Assembly (NCBI GenBank): GCA_900553205.1
Contig: USCK01000113.1
Location: 1 to 6,011, forward strand
DNA length: 6,011 bases
Direction of reading: 5' to 3'
Origin: an uncultured bacterium
Lineage (GTDB): Bacteria; Cyanobacteriota; Vampirovibrionia; Gastranaerophilales; Gastranaerophilaceae
Shown: positions 5,122 through 6,011 of the stretch, in pieces
Numbering within the stretch: the stretch's first letter is position 1
How the letters are laid out: each line of letters begins with the position of its first letter
Translations under genes and position numbers: made by a program
The notes under the pieces: model-generated
What the model saw: the letters and a program-made list of their open reading frames with translations, nothing else
Databases searched by the model: none
Told to the model about the DNA's origin: nothing

Positions 5122-6011
5122 ATGACTAAGAAAATAGCTTTCTTATTCCCTGGACAAGGTTCACAATCTGTGGGCATGGGAAAAGATTTGTACGATAATT
5201 ATGAATCTGCAAAAAAAGTTTTTGATACTGCAGACAGCGTATTGGGTAAAAGTATAACAAATATTTGTTTTGAAGGCCCTGAAGAAGATTTGAAACAAAC
5301 AGTTAATACTCAACCTTCAATAGTTACAATGTCTATTTCAGCATTAGAAGCTTTGAAGTCAGAACTAGATATTACACCTTCTTATGTTGCAGGTCACAGT
5401 TTGGGCGAATATTGTGCGATGTATGCAGCAGGTGTTATGTCACTAGATGACACATTAAAACTAATCCAAAAGCGTGCAGATTTGATGTCTGAAACAAAAG
5501 GTGGCTCTATGGCGGCAGTTTTGAACGCTCCTGAAGGTGCAGTTGAAAAAGCTTTAGAAGAAGCGTCATCTGTTGGATATGTAGATGTAGCAAATTATAA
5601 TTCACCTGTTCAAGTTGTTATAACAGGTGACAGCGATGCAGTTGCAAAGGCTTCTGAATTGTTGAAGGCTGCAGGTGTTAGAAAAGTTGTCCCTTTGGCA
5701 GTTTCTGGTGCGTTCCATTCTAAATTCATGGAAAATGCTGGCAAAGAGTTTGAAGGTTTTGTATCAGAGTTTAATCTTTCAGATGCAAAATTGCCTGTTG
5801 TTACAAATGTAGATGCTGAACCAACAACTATGGCATCAGAATTCAAAACTAAAATGCCAAGACAAATATATTCTTCTGTACATTGGACGCAAACAATCGA
5901 AAAAATGATTTCAGAAGGAGTTGATACATTTATAGAAATCGGGCCAGGAAAGGTTCTTGCTGGTTTGAATAGAAAAATTAGTTCAGAAATTACTACATAT
6001 AATATCTATGA
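5122..6011 (+). CDS. fabD: Malonyl-CoA:ACP transacylase FabD (3' end cut by window)
   Basis: FabD transfers malonyl from CoA to ACP, supplying the extender units used by FabH and later condensing enzymes. 296 complete codons are visible, still open at the last base, so only about a dozen residues are missing relative to the usual 305-315. The start is set by AAGGAG (5111-5116), 5 nt before the ATG, and by the typical opening TKKIAFLFPGQGSQ. Motifs: Q12 in PGQGSQ, the nucleophile S93 in GHSLGEY, R118 (binds the malonyl carboxylate in the family), VANYNSPVQVVITG (mid-protein), H199 in SGAFHSKFM, and GPGKVLAG from 274. At the position of E. coli Gln250 there is H254 (SVHW); in the family that residue's backbone carbonyl is thought to contact the catalytic His, so this need not matter. 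The gap from fabH is 42 nt with no clear terminator, so it continues the same operon; fabG and acpP often come next. Confidence 0.96.
   Translation, partial: MTKKIAFLFPGQGSQSVGMGKDLYDNYESAKKVFDTADSVLGKSITNICFEGPEEDLKQTVNTQPSIVTMSISALEALKSELDITPSYVAGHSLGEYCAMYAAGVMSLDDTLKLIQKRADLMSETKGGSMAAVLNAPEGAVEKALEEASSVGYVDVANYNSPVQVVITGDSDAVAKASELLKAAGVRKVVPLAVSGAFHSKFMENAGKEFEGFVSEFNLSDAKLPVVTNVDAEPTTMASEFKTKMPRQIYSSVHWTQTIEKMISEGVDTFIEIGPGKVLAGLNRKISSEITTYNIY

Noticed and set aside
5610..5846. Minus-strand open frame inside fabD
   Set aside because: Antisense shadow of a well-conserved FabD segment that includes the catalytic His region.

Overview
The window is AT-rich bacterial DNA (roughly one third G+C by eye, not counted) with clear Shine-Dalgarno sites and the standard code. 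It joins a motility locus to the start of a conserved ribosome/fatty-acid operon. Flagellar genes, the extended L32, the divergent flagellin and the AT-rich intergenic repeats would fit an uncultured gut-type lineage such as Gastranaerophilales (Vampirovibrionia/Melainabacteria) or an AT-rich Firmicute. This placement is inference with low confidence; no 16S or other diagnostic marker is present.

Layout: (1) Positions 1-41 are the last 12 codons of a flagellin cut by the window edge, followed by a weak hairpin terminator. A second, complete flagellin gene lies at 189-1031 and ends at a strong bidirectional terminator (1058-1087). The two form a tandem flagellin pair. (2) Positions 1091-1821 are an island holding one gene, an exported staphylococcal-nuclease-type protein on the minus strand (1231-1656). 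It is flanked by two same-orientation copies of a 52-nt repeat (1169-1220 and 1770-1821). The left copy is also the right arm of a long imperfect inverted repeat (1091-1218), so this looks like a dispersed palindromic intergenic repeat family. (3) From 1914 to the end all genes are on the plus strand and tightly spaced: an unrecognised 81-aa protein, yceD (overlapping it by 8 nt), rpmF, plsX, fabH and fabD (cut by the window end about a dozen codons short).

Functionally, the right half is the widely conserved yceD-rpmF-plsX-fabH-fabD cluster. YceD and L32 serve the large ribosomal subunit. FabD makes malonyl-ACP, FabH performs the first condensation of fatty acid synthesis, and PlsX converts acyl-ACP to acyl-phosphate for phospholipid synthesis. 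fabG and acpP would be expected just beyond the window. The less ordinary points are the 81-aa leader gene of this operon, the 45-50-residue Lys/Glu tail on L32, a Lys-rich insert in PlsX, a flagellin lacking the usual N-terminal signature, and the repeat-flanked nuclease. I see no CRISPR array, tRNA, rRNA, transposase or recognisable defence system here.
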